DNA of 20,000 nucleotides from Halisarca cf. caerulea (Eukaryota > Porifera > Demospongiae > Chondrillida > Halisarcidae), in contig CAUJGJ010000381.1 of assembly GCA_963170055.1 (NCBI GenBank), forward strand, positions 1-20,000. Reading direction: 5' to 3'. The notes under the pieces were generated by a model. The model was not told where the DNA came from and did no database searches. It saw nothing but the letters and a program-made list of their open reading frames with translations. The position numbers were made by a program, and so were the translations under genes. Shown piece by piece: positions 18,008-20,000 of this stretch; positions within the stretch are counted from its first letter, which is position 1; the number at the start of each line of letters is the position of its first letter.

Positions 18008-18013
<6 letters not shown>
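16606..18013. other. AT-rich intergenic sequence, no gene recognised
   Basis: Frames at 16790-17023, 17020-17379 and 17889-18155 show no family signature and no splice-supported coding pattern. A weak 11-12 bp inverted pair, agggttctatc at 16793-16803 and its complement at 17260-17270, could mark the ends of an old TIR element of about 480 bp. Confidence 0.5.

Positions 18014-18078
<65 letters not shown>
18014..18078. repeat. TA microsatellite
   Basis: This is an uninterrupted (TA)n tract. Its last TA (18077-18078) is also the left target duplication of the Tigger-like element. Confidence 0.95.
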
Positions 18079-18081
<3 letters not shown>

Positions 18082-18885
18082 TGAAACCTGCCCAATCCGA
18101 CACCTCTCTAAACCGACAAATGCCTAAACCGACACTAAATTCGAGGCACCGATAGTTTTTCAATACAAAATCACCTGCCTAATCCGACAAATGCCTAATC
18201 CGAAAACCGACATCCATTTTGGAGTCCCTAGAATAAAATTAACCTGTACAATCCGACAATTGTTGCAAATTGGCTGGAATTTCTCCTTCTATTTTCCCGC
18301 CGTACGCGTTATGCTTGCATGCGGACGCCATATTGCTTCATTACGTAATGATTCAATAACTAGAGAGGGGTTTGAGTATCTATGGCATAACGTTTAAACG
18401 CTACGTAGTAAGCTGATAGGTACGTTTCAAATTTAGAACGTTTTTCGTTTTAGCAACGTCGAATACTTCATACGTAACGTTATAGCGACATAGAACTATG
18501 ACGAAGATCTTTTTTGCGAGTTTTTGGCGATTCTGAGGGAGATTTGGGTTCCTAGCGTTCTTTTATTATCAGAAACGGAACGCCAGGCGGAAAGCAGCAG
18601 TTAGAGGAGTAATGGAGAGAGCGTCAACACGAGCCTTATAACGTAGAACAACAACGTACTAAGATACCTTGATACGTCGAAACCGTTACTAAGTAAGCTC
18701 ATTACGTAACGTTTTACGTAGTGCTAAACCTCTCTACTAGCAAACACTGTGACGCAATAATCGGACTCAGTTGTAATAACGAATCAAAATTCTAACCCAA
18801 ACCCTAACCCTCTGTAATCCGACAACCTCCTAATCCGACATTTTTTTCCAGTCCCATTGAGTGTCGGATTAGACAGGTTTCACTG
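18079..18885. mobile_element. Tigger/pogo-like non-autonomous DNA transposon
   Basis: The terminal inverted repeats begin CAGTGAAACCTG. The first 25 bases of the left end (18079-18103) match the complement of 18861-18885 at 23 of 25 positions. TA flanks both ends (18077-18078, 18886-18887), the target duplication of Tc1/mariner-type elements, and the CAGTnnAACC start fits Tigger/pogo ends. The element is 807 bp and has no transposase frame. Subterminal copies of an (A/T)AATCCGACA or AACCGACA motif occur at about 18093, 18112, 18128, 18181, 18197 and 18249 on the left and 18817 and 18832 on the right, plausible transposase-binding sites. The middle is richer in ACGTA/AACGTT words than the surrounding DNA. 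Confidence 0.8.
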
Positions 18886-18887
18886 TA

Positions 18888-19804
18888 TATATATACAATA
18901 GTGTGCACCTATCCATCACCCATTGTATCACAAGAGCACCTTTCTGGCAGAAATCACGCTGTGCACTGAGTCTCCTCATATCTTGGGACAGTATAGCAGT
19001 TTATTTTGAGTCTTATGCAAATTTCATGTGAGACTGGCCATTTTCAACAATGTGTAAGATATAGGGAGTTTTGGGGGAAATTATGCAATACATTGCATAC
19101 AGTTTTAAGAATATGTCATGAAAGTATGATATGTACACATCAAATAAAATGCAATGTGTATGCATTGTTTTACTTTTTGCTCCATTCCTTCCTTCACTTA
19201 CAGGTTAGCCAACTTGTGCAAACAGTATGGAAATGCATTTTCCTTCTTTACCTAGCTACCAGAGAATGCAGCATAAGTACATGCAGGGATATAGACTCTA
19301 AACACACACATAATGATTATAGTATATACACACACTAAGTGTTACTCGATCAGTAGTAGATATCCTATTATAGCTCTTACCGAAACTTGCAGGCTAACTG
19401 ACATGATAGCATTACTTGTGTGAATTATATTGTAATTATAATAGCAAATTTTGCTTATATCCGGCTATGACTGTACGTATTATTGTCAGAATCTGTGTGA
19501 ACAGTACATTACGAATAATACATATGTACATTGAATATTCATTAATCTGCCACAAGGTCATTGTCAATTGGTTATGGGGTCATATTTTGGAGGATTAAAG
19601 ATAATATGGCAGATTATAAATGGCATTGTACATTCATATATAACACAATACTATAATAGACAAAAGGTACACCGAGGGTGAAGTTTGGAAGTCAGTTACG
19701 TAGACACTCAGAATGCAGCTGGAAAACCTATTCTATAAGTACATTGACAAGGGAGAAAAACATGCAATAGTAAATAAGTTGAGGCCGACTCTAGAATGCT
19801 TTGC

Positions 19805-19806
<2 letters not shown>
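18888..19806. other. AT-rich sequence with a possible Tigger-like MITE fragment
   Basis: Nothing coding is recognised. Words attaatctgccaca (about 19540) and tatggcagattata (about 19603) are inverted and recall the interior motif of the relic at 12316-12500; gtggcagattat recurs at 19923. These may be old fragments of the same family. Confidence 0.45.

Positions 19807-19898
<92 letters not shown>
19807..19898. repeat. TA microsatellite
   Basis: A pure (AT)n tract of about 92 bp. The open frame running through it (Ile-Tyr repeat) is an artefact. Confidence 0.95.
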
Positions 19899-19901
<3 letters not shown>

Positions 19902-20000
19902 ATTGATCTTTAAAATTCCCAGGTGGCAGATTATCTGTTATACTAAAATTTGTACTTAATTATTATAAGCACTAATTGGTTCAAGAAGATTATGACAGAT

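Noticed and set aside
17889..18155. Two open frames through Ile-Tyr repeats
   Set aside because: They translate the TA microsatellite and the end of the Tigger-like element.
18793..18811. Telomere-like aaccc / aaccctaaccctc run
   Set aside because: Only about two to three units inside a DNA transposon; too short to indicate a telomeric repeat.

Overview
The window is nuclear DNA of an intron-rich animal. It holds three calcium-binding EGF-like exons with metazoan-type phase-1 boundaries, long AT-rich introns, TA microsatellites, and relics of several eukaryotic transposon types (a non-LTR-like reverse transcriptase tail, Tigger/pogo-like and piggyBac-like TIR elements, a possible tRNA-derived SINE). 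The protein architecture and repeat flavour remind me of sponge (Porifera) genomes. That placement is an impression from recall, not a search result; another early-branching invertebrate is possible.

One gene is clearly supported, on the + strand from 4492 to 15939. It is 5'-incomplete, because its first visible exon starts in phase 1. Five coding exons are visible: three 123-nt cbEGF exons (4492-4614, 6357-6479, 7591-7713), one very large intronless exon (8153-11419, 3267 nt), and a last exon (15365-15939) ending in TAA. All internal junctions are phase 1, so the exons join in one frame for about 1400 residues. The product looks like a secreted or surface extracellular protein. It runs from EGF modules through about 900 residues of degenerate beta-rich repeats, an Ala-heptad helix, an 8-cysteine segment split by the last intron, a second Ala-heptad helix, and a short beta segment, to a basic tail. 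I recognise no named family for the large region.

Almost everything else is mobile-element debris. From the left: a TA microsatellite (206-360); a nearly perfect ~280-bp-arm foldback (361-927) with a ~700-bp body (to ~1650), here called family A; a reverse transcriptase C-terminal relic (1663-1704 plus 3084-3577) split by a 1.38-kb element with perfect 20-bp TIRs (1705-3083) that carries two internal foldbacks; and a small foldback at 4168-4332 before the first EGF exon. The first visible intron holds a 1.3-kb inverted-repeat structure (4796-6112) around a 21-bp minisatellite. The second holds a 220-bp MITE and a SINE-like relic. The last intron (11420-15364) is a nest of repeats: a Tigger-like MITE relic, a family A copy split by a 570-bp piggyBac-like element with TTAA duplications, a third family A copy, and a second copy of the 220-bp MITE.

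Downstream of the gene are a Tigger/pogo-like end with a 55-codon helix-turn-helix relic on the minus strand (16190-16357), a GATA-type microsatellite, an 807-bp Tigger-like element (18079-18885) with TA duplications, and another long TA tract (19807-19898). I see no tRNA gene, rRNA, CRISPR or prokaryotic-type feature.
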